Part shown: one piece after another, positions 1 through 7,485 of the stretch
Layout: every line of letters starts with the position of its first letter
Position numbering within the stretch: the first letter of the stretch is position 1
Source: Bacillus weihaiensis
GTDB taxonomy: Bacteria > Bacillota > Bacilli > Bacillales > Bacillaceae
DNA: 64,000 nt
Direction of reading: 5' to 3'
Assembly: GCF_001889165.1 (NCBI RefSeq)
Contig: NZ_CP016020.1
Coordinates: 248,001-312,000 of the forward strand
Position numbers and translations under genes: made by a program
Notes under the pieces: model-generated
Told to the model about the DNA's origin: nothing
The model's database searches: none
The model's input: only the letters and a program-made list of their open reading frames with translations

Positions 1-27
1 TAAGTAGAACGGGAGGTATTATTATAT

Positions 28-1038
28 ATGAACATACTAGTAACAGGTGGTGCGGGGTATATAGGGTCTCACACATGTGTTGCTTTGTTAAAAGCGGGAC
101 ACAAAGTAATAGTTGCTGATAACCTTTACAATAGTACAAATCAAGCATTAGATAAAATAAAGCAAATTTCAAAAGAAGAATTAACTTTTTATCAGATTGA
201 TGTGACTAACGAATCAGCTGTAGACGATATTTTTACTAACCATAATATCGATGGAGTAATTCATTTCGCTGGTTTAAAGGCAGTAGGTCAGTCTATAGAA
301 ATACCATTAACCTATTATTACAACAATATCGTGAGTACTATGGTTCTCGCTAAAGCCTGTAAGAAATATCATGTGAACCGATTTGTTTTTAGTTCATCAG
401 CAACAGTATACGGAGACAACACCGTACCATTTGTAGAAACAATGAACCTATTACCTACTACAAATCCTTACGGTGAAACAAAAGCGATGAGTGAGAGGAT
501 TCTTACCGATATAGCTAAAGCAAATCCAGAATTTTCTGTTGCTCTTCTTCGCTATTTCAATCCAGTTGGTGCCCATGAAAGTGGCTTAATTGGTGAAGCA
601 CCCAATGGAATTCCTAATAACCTTATGCCATACGTTACTCAGGTTGCCAAAGGAAAACTGGAGAAGCTGCGAGTGTTTGGTAATGACTATCCAACAATGG
701 ATGGTACAGGAGTGAGAGACTATATTCACGTGGTGGATCTAGCAGAAGGGCATGTTGCAGCGTTAGATAATCTCAAGGAAGGTGCCCATGTTTATAATTT
801 GGGAACTGGTAAAGGGACCAGCGTCCTAGAGCTGGTTAAAGCTTTTGAAAAAGCTAATGGTATTGAAGTTCCTTATGAAATAGCAGATCGCAGACCTGGA
901 GATATTGCTTCGTTCTATGCTGATGCTTCCAAGGCTAAGAGAGAACTGGGCTGGACAGCTAAACGTGATATTATTGCCATGTGCCGAGATGCTTGGCGGT
1001 TTGAAAAGAAATATAAGGATTTAGTTGAATCCAAATAG
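28..1038 (+). CDS. galE: UDP-glucose 4-epimerase
   Basis: Interconverts UDP-glucose and UDP-galactose in the cytosol (Leloir pathway and exopolysaccharide precursor supply). The 336-aa length is typical. The N-terminus shows the NAD-binding Rossmann motif GGAGYIGS at about residues 7-14. The short-chain dehydrogenase catalytic elements are visible: SSSATVYG followed by YGETK (YxxxK) near residue 148. The C-terminal substrate region contains VRDYIHVVDLAEGH, as in GalE. The start is set by GGGAGG 11 bases upstream. It lies at the left edge of the window and is followed by a hairpin terminator, so it closes its own transcript. Nothing is missing; identification is secure, although a UDP-GlcNAc epimerase activity cannot be excluded. 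Confidence 0.95.
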   Translation: MNILVTGGAGYIGSHTCVALLKAGHKVIVADNLYNSTNQALDKIKQISKEELTFYQIDVTNESAVDDIFTNHNIDGVIHFAGLKAVGQSIEIPLTYYYNNIVSTMVLAKACKKYHVNRFVFSSSATVYGDNTVPFVETMNLLPTTNPYGETKAMSERILTDIAKANPEFSVALLRYFNPVGAHESGLIGEAPNGIPNNLMPYVTQVAKGKLEKLRVFGNDYPTMDGTGVRDYIHVVDLAEGHVAALDNLKEGAHVYNLGTGKGTSVLELVKAFEKANGIEVPYEIADRRPGDIASFYADASKAKRELGWTAKRDIIAMCRDAWRFEKKYKDLVESK

Positions 1039-1047
1039 ATGTTTATC

Positions 1048-1087
1048 ACCCGTTGAGTCAAAAATAAATGGCTTGACGGGTTTATTT
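1048..1087 (+). terminator. Rho-independent terminator of galE
   Basis: CCCGTTGAG at 1049-1057 pairs with CTTGACGGG at 1072-1080 (nine pairs, two of them G-U) and is followed by TTTATTT. Confidence 0.8.
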
Positions 1088-1141
1088 GTATTGATTTAAT
1101 TCATTTCCAGCACAAAAGAGGACCACATAATCCCCCTGTAT

Positions 1142-1861
1142 TTAATCCTTTCTATATTTACACAATGTCTCTTCTTTTATAATTTTACCCCCTTCAAGGT
1201 CTATAAGCATTACGTACAAATTAGCTCTTAATGATAATGGTGGTCTTTTCATCATTCTAATAAATTCTTTTTCATCATTAACAACAATAGTTAATTTATC
1301 CGACTCAAGTAATTCATACATTGCAATACGTCCATAAACATGAATAGTTTTCATGTTCGAAAAATGGATGCGGTCAGGAATGCTTGGCATAAATTCCAAA
1401 TACCATCTATTGTAACCTTCATAATCAATGTTAAGGACCATATCTGGACCAATAAATCTTCCTTCATTTTTTTCCACGCTCCATTTGAATGGACTCTCGT
1501 ATAAATCAGCTAAAATGACTTGGATAAATTTCTTTTCTAATTCACTCATTTGTCTTTTTATATTCAGTGGAGATTCCTTTTTAACAGACACTTCTATATT
1601 CTCATCTAAATCATCATGTCGAGCTAAATGCCCCGCTGCAATCATAAGATCTTGATATGTTACCCCGTTTTGAGCTTTTGCAGCAAATTTTGATATCGTT
1701 TCCGGAGTTGGAGGTGAAACGATCATTTTTCTAAGAAACCTGGAGATGTGAGCGGCACTTACACCCGTTTCATTAGCGAAATTATTTATGGATCTTTCAC
1801 CCTTCGCCCGATCAAGAAGATTAGCAAATTCCTCTTTATTGAATTGCTCCTCACTATCCAT
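1142..1861 (-). CDS. XRE-like transcriptional regulator, phage/mobile-element type
   Basis: 239 aa. Residues about 10-75 form a helix-turn-helix of the Cro/CI kind (NNFANETGVSAAHISRFL is the recognition segment). The remaining two thirds match no domain I can name; they contain an aromatic-rich beta-like region (SPFKWSVEKNEGRFIG) and may sense a signal. It is transcribed leftward, away from the small zinc-finger genes and sigma-like gene to its right, the usual layout of a mobile-element repressor and its early genes. A perfect TTGACT-NN-AGTCAA inverted repeat sits 47 bases upstream of the start and is the obvious operator candidate. Function as repressor is inferred from domain and position. 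Confidence 0.75.
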   Translation of the reverse strand: MDSEEQFNKEEFANLLDRAKGERSINNFANETGVSAAHISRFLRKMIVSPPTPETISKFAAKAQNGVTYQDLMIAAGHLARHDDLDENIEVSVKKESPLNIKRQMSELEKKFIQVILADLYESPFKWSVEKNEGRFIGPDMVLNIDYEGYNRWYLEFMPSIPDRIHFSNMKTIHVYGRIAMYELLESDKLTIVVNDEKEFIRMMKRPPLSLRANLYVMLIDLEGGKIIKEETLCKYRKD

Positions 1862-1907
1862 TATAATTCACCTCATCTTATCTTATAATTATATTATATC
1901 CAAATCA

Positions 1908-1921
1908 TTGACTGTAGTCAA
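1908..1921. promoter_or_regulatory. Palindromic operator candidate TTGACTGTAGTCAA
   Basis: Six-base arms TTGACT and AGTCAA are separated by two bases, just upstream of the HTH regulator. A further TAGTCAA half-site lies at about 1959-1965 and TTGACTAC at about 2055, so several half-sites flank the divergent promoter region. Confidence 0.55.
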
Positions 1922-2112
1922 AGTTAAATTAAAATTTAATACACATAAGTGTTGTACTTAGTCAAACATCATGCTATAATTAATTCGAAAATCGAAGGCG
2001 GAATTTTATCTTTTTGTTGTTTGTGCTAATTTCCCTATTTTTTTTGCCACTACCATTGACTACAAACAATATAAATATGAAACATAAACAATGATATAAA
2101 AAACTAGACTTA

Positions 2113-2280
2113 ATGTATCGTGGAGGAGATGTAGAGTATGAATACAACGGTAAAGTGCCCAGTTCTGCAATGGACATGCTTTCAGCCAAGGAAGCGGTAT
2201 TAGAAATAAAATGTCCTAAGTGTAAAAAGGTTATAAACGTTTCTATCATTAATAATCAAATACATGGTGAAGCTGTGTAG
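2113..2280 (+). CDS. Small Com-like zinc-finger protein (start uncertain)
   Basis: 55 aa ending in VLEIKCPKCKKVINVSI, a CPxC pair like the second half of Com-type (phage Mu Com, translational regulator) zinc fingers. The ATG at 2113 has no Shine-Dalgarno site. A good GGAGGAG at 2122-2128 instead points to an ATG at 2139 in another frame, which begins MNTTVKCP and stops after 19 codons. Thus the natural protein may start at 2139 (first CP knuckle) and have been broken by a frameshift before the second CPKC knuckle. The gene sits between the XRE-like repressor and a second Com-like gene. Called mainly because of the knuckle and the neighbouring paralogue. Confidence 0.45.
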   Translation: MYRGGDVEYEYNGKVPSSAMDMLSAKEAVLEIKCPKCKKVINVSIINNQIHGEAV

Positions 2281-2419
2281 CTATAGCTAAACTATTTGTC
2301 ATGACTATTTGACAACAGTTTACAATTCTTACTATACAGAACATGTGTTCTTATGTAAAATATTAATATTGAAATAACAATTATATATATAAGCTTCAAC
2401 ACAGTTGGGAGGAATACAA

Positions 2420-2626
2420 ATGATAAAAGAAGCTAGTGTAATGCGAGTTGAATGTCCTGCATGTGGTTACAGGCTGCTAGATAAAGGGAATAAAGCTTCC
2501 GGTCCAGTACAAACGAAGTGCGGAAGATGTAAGCGGGTTTGGGAAGTTGAACTTGCAACAGGAGAGTTTAAACAAGTTAATGGAAAACCAATAACGAGAC
2601 GAAAAGGAGATAACGATTCGCCATGA
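2420..2626 (+). CDS. Com-like small zinc-ribbon protein
   Basis: 68 aa with two cysteine knuckles: VECPACGYRL near residue 12 and TKCGRCKRVWEVE near residue 36. This four-cysteine layout resembles the Com family of phage Mu, an RNA-binding translational activator, and generic zinc ribbons. An upstream TTG at 2405 would overlap the Shine-Dalgarno GGGAGGA at 2407-2413, so the ATG at 2420 is preferred. It is followed at once by a strong terminator, so it ends a short transcript with the partner gene at 2113. The role is inferred from cysteine spacing only. Confidence 0.65.
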   Translation: MIKEASVMRVECPACGYRLLDKGNKASGPVQTKCGRCKRVWEVELATGEFKQVNGKPITRRKGDNDSP

Positions 2627-2647
2627 GTTGCAAATCTAATCTACCTT

Positions 2648-2698
2648 AAGGTCCGGATAAATCAGTAGATGCATAACTGATATATCTGGGCCTTTTTT
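2648..2698 (+). terminator. Strong terminator after the Com-like gene
   Basis: AAGGTCCGGATA (2648-2659) pairs with TATCTGGGCCTT and an inner ATCAG/CTGAT extends the stem; TTTTTT follows. Confidence 0.85.
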
Positions 2699-2711
2699 AT
2701 TTATATAAAAA

Positions 2712-2858
2712 GTTCATATCACGATGATACCGAGCGAGGAATCGACTGCATTACCCAGGCCGGATGATCGATATTTTGAGAAAAAATGATCATCTAGCGA
2801 GTGAATGCACATTGAATCAAAAATAATCGGTACCGAGCAATGGAGTCGTGGTGTGAAC
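2712..2858 (+). ncRNA. Candidate structured leader RNA upstream of the sigma-like gene
   Basis: A gene-less 147-base stretch folds into a set of nested helices: 2712-2724 with 2846-2858 (13 pairs, two G-U), 2728-2733 with 2827-2832 (TACCGA/TCGGTA), 2747-2752 with 2804-2809 (TGCATT/AATGCA) and 2763-2769 with 2788-2794 (GATGATC/GATCATC). The internal loops carry a repeated ACCGAGC element (2729-2735 and 2832-2838). A strong terminator follows eight bases later, then the sigma-like gene. GCCGGA at 2759-2764 inside the fold is complementary to TCCGGC (2914-2919) in the terminator, giving an alternative pairing. The layout is that of a riboswitch-like or protein-bound leader. I recognise no known class. 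Confidence 0.55.
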
Positions 2859-2865
2859 TACCTAT

Positions 2866-2928
2866 AAGCCGGACATGGATCGCCCTGCAAATAATGCAGT
2901 TGGGCGTTCTGTGTCCGGCTTATTTTTT
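2866..2928 (+). terminator. Terminator/attenuator before the sigma-like gene
   Basis: AAGCCGGACA (from 2866) pairs with TGTCCGGCTT (to 2921), inner GCCC pairs with GGGC, and TTTTTTT follows. It sits between the structured RNA and the sigma-like start codon, so it could act as an attenuator. Confidence 0.8.
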
Positions 2929-2978
2929 TGTCTCTTTTTCCCCTACGGCTCCTTGCCGGGCTATAGGAGGAAAAGAGA

Positions 2979-3416
2979 ATGAGTGAGTTTTTTATCAAAA
3001 TCGGCAAGGAGCAGGTCTGTGTTAGCGAAGAGATTTACAAAGAGTATTACAAAATGAAAAGAAGAGAGCGGTACCTAGAAGAGGATATTAAAGTTGGACG
3101 GATTGCTGTTGACCCTGAAGCAGAAACGGTTGATTTTATCCCAAGCAAAGAAGATTCAATCAATCGTTTGATGGATCTAGGCGGTGACTTTGAAGATGAC
3201 CAAATGATAGAAGATATTCTTTGTGATAAGGCAACAATGTTGATTTTACAAGAAGCGATGGCCGAACTGAATGAAAAGGAACAAGAGCTTATTCAGGCTC
3301 TTTACTATAACGACCAGACGGTGAGAGAGGTGGCAGAAGAAGAAAATATCTCCCATGTAGCTGTTATAAAGCGCCGTAACAAAGTATTGGACAAGCTTAA
3401 AAAATATTTTTTGTAA
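2979..3416 (+). CDS. Sigma-70 region 4-like protein of a mobile element
   Basis: 145 aa. The C-terminal third (about residues 90-145: ELNEKEQELIQALYYNDQT, VREVAEEENIS, HVAVIKRRNKVLDKLKKYF) is a sigma-70 region 4 helix-turn-helix. The N-terminal part has no recognisable region 2, so this is a sigma-like activator rather than a full sigma factor. Such proteins are typical of Firmicute integrative elements, where they precede one or two small genes and a serine recombinase. Here two small genes follow directly and a broken recombinase lies at 10.3 kb. GGAGGAAAAGAG precedes the ATG. Expression may be set by the structured leader and attenuator just upstream. Confidence 0.75.
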   Translation: MSEFFIKIGKEQVCVSEEIYKEYYKMKRRERYLEEDIKVGRIAVDPEAETVDFIPSKEDSINRLMDLGGDFEDDQMIEDILCDKATMLILQEAMAELNEKEQELIQALYYNDQTVREVAEEENISHVAVIKRRNKVLDKLKKYFL

Positions 3417-3491
3417 TTTTGGTTACCAAACCACCCTTCCCGTTGGCTAATAAGTGAAGGGCCATATCTAAAGAAAAGGAGGTGACCTGTG

Positions 3492-3650
3492 ATGACAACA
3501 CAAGTAAAGCAAAAGGGTGTCAATAAAGATATGCAGGAAGAGATGGTTGGTGTTCTTACGGCTATCAGTATTGTTTCTAAAAGGCTAGCTAATCGACTGA
3601 GCCAGCTTGATGAACAAAATGAGAAGAAAGGAGAAAAAGCAAATGAGTAA
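3492..3650 (+). CDS. Small hypothetical protein of the sigma/recombinase module
   Basis: 52 aa, alpha-helical and basic at the end (core DMQEEMVGVLTAISIVSKRL). No family is recognised. AAAGGAGGTGACCTGTG gives a strong Shine-Dalgarno site for the ATG at 3492. Its stop codon overlaps the start of the next gene by eight bases (ATGAGTAA), which implies translational coupling. It follows the sigma-like gene, as in integrative elements where such pairs precede the recombinase. Confidence 0.6.
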   Translation: MTTQVKQKGVNKDMQEEMVGVLTAISIVSKRLANRLSQLDEQNEKKGEKANE

Positions 3651-3837
3651 AACGAAACTTGCACTTGATGTAGTGACGGACTTACGAAATCTAGCAGGAA
3701 GTATTGAAACATTAGTATTTGCATTAGAAAGCAATCAAACAAACTTTGCAGTTCCCGCTGAAAAAGAACAACCTAAGAAGAACAAGGAACCGGGGAAGCA
3801 AGGGGACGGATCTCATGCTTCTTACTTCCCTGTTTAG
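3643..3837 (+). CDS. Small hypothetical protein, C-terminus replaced by REP sequence
   Basis: 64 aa from the ATG at 3643, which is preceded by AAAGGAG. Residues 1-45 are helical (LALDVVTDLRNLAGSIETLV). The last 15 or so residues (GKQGDGSHASYFPV) are encoded by a dispersed REP hairpin, so the natural C-terminus has been lost and the reading frame runs into the repeat. It overlaps the preceding 52-aa gene. In intact elements a recombinase would be expected next; here the sequence changes to repeat DNA and comM. Probably non-functional or altered. Confidence 0.5.
   Translation: MSKTKLALDVVTDLRNLAGSIETLVFALESNQTNFAVPAEKEQPKKNKEPGKQGDGSHASYFPV
3795..3821. repeat. REP-1 hairpin, inside the end of a small gene
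   Basis: GAAGCA and TGCTTC arms enclose GGGGACGGATCTCA. The same element occurs at 6711, 8538 and, with a changed loop, at 22330, 22573 and 25315. Confidence 0.7.
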
Positions 3838-4060
3838 ATATTCCCATTTACTTTAAAAAAGGATTTTATTTACTTGAAATTGTATGATTTCCATCTAGTT
3901 TGCTAGTTTCCCTCTGCATTAAATAGCTCTAAAGCTTGTTTCTACGCTACTTTTCTCTTAAGGTTGTAATGAAGATAAGGGTATGATTCTCCAGTTTTCT
4001 TCTATTAAAAATGCATTTAATCGTGTTGTGAAAATAGAAAGAATTATATAACATAGGACC
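3827..4060. repeat. Long diverged direct repeat, copy 1
   Basis: About 230 bases, roughly 70 percent alike with 8566-8812 by eye (shared blocks include GATTTTATTTA, TCTAATGCTTGTT-like and AAGGTTGTA). Each copy begins directly after a REP-1 hairpin. Many small gaps argue against coding. The rest of the gene-less stretch to 4344 shows nothing further except the comM leader. Confidence 0.6.
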
Positions 4061-4344
4061 GTAGTAAGTAGTTGAACCCTCACATAAGTATACCGCTAAC
4101 ATCTTAGAAGATTTTCGATTTAAGTTCTTTCTTTCAACGACATAATAAGTAACATTTCAATCTACTACTCAATCCCATTTTAATAACTCAGGGAACACGA
4201 TTTATCGGGAATTCGCATCGGCGGGATAACGAATCATAGTACTATCTAAAATCCTATTAAATTGGCGCTAAATTATAGTTGAGGAGCTTAATCATTTTAC
4301 ATACAAAGGAGTAGGTCTTTGTTTATAGATTGGAGGAATTTGTC

Positions 4345-5898
4345 ATGTCTTCAAAAGTTACGAGCATTGGATTAAAAGGGCTAGAGGGATATCGGGTTCA
4401 AGTGGAGGTGCAGGTGAAAGATGGGATTGAAACGATGATTATAGTAGGGTTACCGGATGCGTCGGTAAAGGAGTCGAAGGAACGTGTTTCGGCAGCTCTT
4501 CATAGTTTAGGGTTTTCGTTAGTTGATATGAAAGTGACCATTAATTTATCACCAGCAGAACAAAAGAAAAATGGTCCTTTATTCGACCTTGCTATTGCAG
4601 TGGCAGTTTTAAAAAGTGGAAACTTTTTAAAAGAGTTGATTCCACAGGATTCAGGCTTTATTGGAGCATTGTCTTTAGATGGATCAATTCTTCCAGTTGA
4701 GGGTATGCTTGCAGCGATCCTCGCAGCTAAGAAATTACAACTAGACAAACTTTTTCTCCCATACGACCCTATGATTCCAAATATTGAGATACCAGGGTTA
4801 GAGCTTGTATACATTGAAACACTTCAAGATGTTATTGATGTATTACGTGGTCAACAACTCCTCACATTTACTAGACCGCAAAAAAAGAGGGTAGAGATAC
4901 AACCTGTTTTGCGTAATTTTAATCAGATCATTGGGCATGATGTTGCTAAGCGTGCATTGGAAATTGCCGCAAGTGGGGAGCATTTTGTTTTAATGGATGG
5001 TCCACCAGGATGTGGAAAAAGTTTATTAGCCGAAACCTTTCAGTCAAACATACCTCCATTGTCAAAAGAAGGCCAATTGGAGAAGATAAGTCTCTATCAA
5101 ATTGCGGGTGCATCGTATCACGACCCTGCTCAACCTCCTTTTCGTCACCCTCATCATTCTGCATCATCCGTTTCAGTCATAGGTGGTGGAACCTCTCCGA
5201 AACCTGGTGAAGTTTCATTAGCGCATCGTGGCATTCTTTTCCTAGGTGAATTAGGAGAATTTTCTAAAAAAACGTTAGACATGCTACGACAACCCTTAGA
5301 AAACAAAACAGTAACCATTAGTCGTGTCCATTCAACAGTAACCTATCCTGCAAACTTCATTTTTATCGCCGCCATGAATCCATGTCCATGTGGTTATTTC
5401 GGATCTAGTGATCATTATTGTAGTTGTACAGATAAGCAGATAAAAACGTACAAAAATCGTGTATCTGGTCCTATCTTAGATCGGTTTGATATTCTGCTGA
5501 CCTTAAAGGCAGTGAATCTGAAAGGGCACTATGTTCAAGATATCGAGTCTTCCAATGATATAAAGAAACGCGTCATCTCAGCAAGGGAAATTCAATATAA
5601 CCGCTACGGTAAGGAAATTTGTAATGGTTCAGTTCCTTTTGAACAGTTAATACAAAGCAGTCCCTTAACTTCAGAGCAACAAAACGACTTGCAGCAAGTA
5701 TCTAGTAAAGAAGGTCTTAGCAACCGAGTTCAGATTAAAATCATACGTTTAGCAAGAACAATTGCAGACATCAATGGAGAGGATTTAATATCTGATCAAG
5801 ATCTCATGGAAGCAATGGCTCTTAGAAAATTAATATTACCTTCATCTTTATCTTTGTTAGGAGAAGAAAAAAATCCTTTTATCGATAAACTTCATTAG
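4345..5898 (+). CDS. comM: ComM/YifB-family Mg-chelatase-like AAA+ ATPase with altered Walker B
   Basis: 517 aa, the normal length for the family; in gram-negatives ComM is a branch-migration helicase in natural transformation. Order: ChlI/Lon-C-like domain (about 20-140), Walker A GPPGCGKS near 219-226, the conserved Cys cluster NPCPCGYFG near 345, and the C-terminal Mg-chelatase lid domain. The Walker B segment, LFLDELPEF in family members, reads LFLGELGEF here: the metal-binding Asp is Gly at residue 301 (codon 5245-5247), so ATP hydrolysis is probably impaired. GGAGGAA precedes the ATG at 4345; a TTG at 4330 overlaps it and is rejected. A RAYT gene follows within 30 bases, and a truncated second copy lies at 17.8 kb. 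Confidence 0.88.
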   Translation: MSSKVTSIGLKGLEGYRVQVEVQVKDGIETMIIVGLPDASVKESKERVSAALHSLGFSLVDMKVTINLSPAEQKKNGPLFDLAIAVAVLKSGNFLKELIPQDSGFIGALSLDGSILPVEGMLAAILAAKKLQLDKLFLPYDPMIPNIEIPGLELVYIETLQDVIDVLRGQQLLTFTRPQKKRVEIQPVLRNFNQIIGHDVAKRALEIAASGEHFVLMDGPPGCGKSLLAETFQSNIPPLSKEGQLEKISLYQIAGASYHDPAQPPFRHPHHSASSVSVIGGGTSPKPGEVSLAHRGILFLGELGEFSKKTLDMLRQPLENKTVTISRVHSTVTYPANFIFIAAMNPCPCGYFGSSDHYCSCTDKQIKTYKNRVSGPILDRFDILLTLKAVNLKGHYVQDIESSNDIKKRVISAREIQYNRYGKEICNGSVPFEQLIQSSPLTSEQQNDLQQVSSKEGLSNRVQIKIIRLARTIADINGEDLISDQDLMEAMALRKLILPSSLSLLGEEKNPFIDKLH

Positions 5899-5928
5899 GC
5901 TATAAAAATAAAGGAAGTAGGGATATTT

Positions 5929-6708
5929 TTGCCTCGTAGCGCTAGAACGAAAAGTAGTACTGGGATCTACCATATCATCAATCGAGGAGCTAATAAGCAG
6001 GAAATCTTTCACGATGATGACGATAAAATCAAATTTCTAGATATCTTAAAAAAATATAAAGATAAGACAGCAATGAAAGTCTATGCCTGGTGCTTAATGG
6101 GGAATCATGTTCATTTCCTAGTAAAGGAAGGGAATGAGGAAATCTCTCTAGTCATGAAACGAATCGGTATAAGCTACGCAAACTACTATAACTGGAAATA
6201 TCATACGAATGGTCACCTATTCCAAAACCGCTTTAAAAGTGAAAATGTTGAATCATTAGAATATTTACTAACAGTCACGAGATACATTCATCAAAATCCA
6301 GTTAAAGCATGTATTGTTACATATCCTAATGAATGGAAGTGGAGCAGTTGTCTGGGATACTATGGTAAAAGTGTTTATCCACCTTATCTCCTCGAATCGG
6401 GCTATATCCTACAGCAATTTTCCCCTATCAAGAAAATAGCCCAATCTAGATTTAAAGAATTTAATGAGAAGATAAGTAATGACAAATGCTTGGAAGATTA
6501 CGAAATAACAAAGATTAGACTAACAGATGATCAAGCAAGGGTAGAAATAAAAAAGTGTCTCGGAAGCTATCACATTCCGCAAATAAAAAGCTTACCTCGC
6601 GAGCAAAGAAATAAAATCTTAAGAAAAGTAAAGCAAATTAACGGACTCTCCCAAAGACAAGCCGCAAGAATTCTGGGGATTTCTCCTAATCTTTTGTTTA
6701 AGGCTTAG
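5929..6708 (+). CDS. REP-associated tyrosine transposase (RAYT, Y1/HUH family)
   Basis: 259 aa. Single-strand DNA endonuclease of the IS200/IS605-like Y1 superfamily, thought to act on REP hairpins. Visible: N-terminal ...IYHIINRGANKQEIF, the HUH motif NHVHFLV (His 60 and 62), and the catalytic Tyr in TRYIHQNPVKA (about residue 119). The C-terminus has a DnaA-like helix-turn-helix (GLSQRQAARILGISPNLL), seen in Firmicute RAYTs. The start is TTG at 5929. A perfect REP-1 hairpin begins three bases after the stop, and further copies are scattered through the window, the expected substrate relationship. It is inserted just after comM. Intact and likely active. Confidence 0.9.
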   Translation: MPRSARTKSSTGIYHIINRGANKQEIFHDDDDKIKFLDILKKYKDKTAMKVYAWCLMGNHVHFLVKEGNEEISLVMKRIGISYANYYNWKYHTNGHLFQNRFKSENVESLEYLLTVTRYIHQNPVKACIVTYPNEWKWSSCLGYYGKSVYPPYLLESGYILQQFSPIKKIAQSRFKEFNEKISNDKCLEDYEITKIRLTDDQARVEIKKCLGSYHIPQIKSLPREQRNKILRKVKQINGLSQRQAARILGISPNLLFKA

Positions 6709-6710
6709 GG

Positions 6711-6737
6711 GAAGCACGGGGACAGATCTCGTGCTTC
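6711..6737. repeat. REP-1 hairpin directly behind the RAYT gene
   Basis: GAAGCACG pairs with CGTGCTTC (eight pairs) around GGGACAGATCT. It starts three bases after the RAYT stop codon. Confidence 0.75.
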
Positions 6738-6895
6738 TTAAAACGCATAGCTCCCCCTGATCCTGACAGAATAATAATTATTGTTCAGTTCATTAGTATT
6801 TTGTTAATCTACATATGATCCACTTTCTATGATTTGATCAGAAAAAAATGAGCTACATGATTTCCATTTCTTTCAACCCCTCTTATGATAGAAAG

Positions 6896-7451
6896 AAGCA
6901 CAGGGATGAATACCTCGCAAAACAGTTCCTCATAGGAGCAAAAACAAAAGATACAAACAGTAATTTTAGACAAGTGTCGTGATATATTGTGTATTTGGAG
7001 ATGATTAATCCAAGTTGGCTACTCTTTTATATGCAAGTCTCGTCAAGATGATAAAATGAGCCAAGGAATAAACCCCGGCCCATCTTAAAAAAAGTCTCAG
7101 AAAAGTGAATCTTATAAACTATCTATTATTAGAAAAATTATAACCTAACATATGTAGTACGCCTGTCGATAAAGCTCTTCAAGCGCTTTTTTCGATGCCT
7201 CATCACTACTACGATAATCGACTCCTTCTGCAAAATAGTCTTTAAAAGGGGATTCGTCTTGACAAATGGTTGCAAATGCACGAAAGTGATCATAAAAATG
7301 GACGATCTCTAATTCAATTTCATCACCGTACTCACTATTAAACTGCTCAATCTCTCGAGAAATATAATCTAGTTTAATATAACTATCTTTCCAGTCCATC
7401 TTTTTACCCTCCTAAATGTAGCTTCACCAAAAGCACAGGGATGAATCCCTC
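6896..7451. repeat. 21-base direct repeat flanking the 84-aa gene
   Basis: AAGCACAGGGATGAAT-ACCTC at 6896-6916 and AAGCACAGGGATGAAT-CCCTC at 7431-7451 flank the gene at 7145-7399. The remaining sequence from 6738 to 7144 contains no gene that I can support. Confidence 0.55.
7145..7399 (-). CDS. Small acidic protein, paralogue of the gene at 18.2 kb
   Basis: 84 aa, acidic, starting MDWKDSYIKL. No known domain. It shares the core EIELE..., FATICQDESPF and EALEELYRQAY pattern with the 84-aa protein at 18223-18477 (ATICQDKPPY, LKELYGRAY). Both lie on the minus strand downstream of a comM copy, so the pair was probably duplicated together. GGAGGG seven bases before the ATG supports translation. 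Short direct repeats flank it. Confidence 0.65.
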   Translation of the reverse strand: MDWKDSYIKLDYISREIEQFNSEYGDEIELEIVHFYDHFRAFATICQDESPFKDYFAEGVDYRSSDEASKKALEELYRQAYYIC

Positions 7452-7485
7452 TTTTCTACATAGATGTTCCTGAGACCTTGACCTC

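Noticed and set aside
1980-2249. 89-codon minus-strand frame
   Set aside because: Covers the Com-like gene and its promoter on the opposite strand; no ribosome site and Cys/Phe-rich shadow composition.
7037-7085. Inverted repeat AAGATG...CATCTT as terminator
   Set aside because: No T tract on either side in a useful direction.
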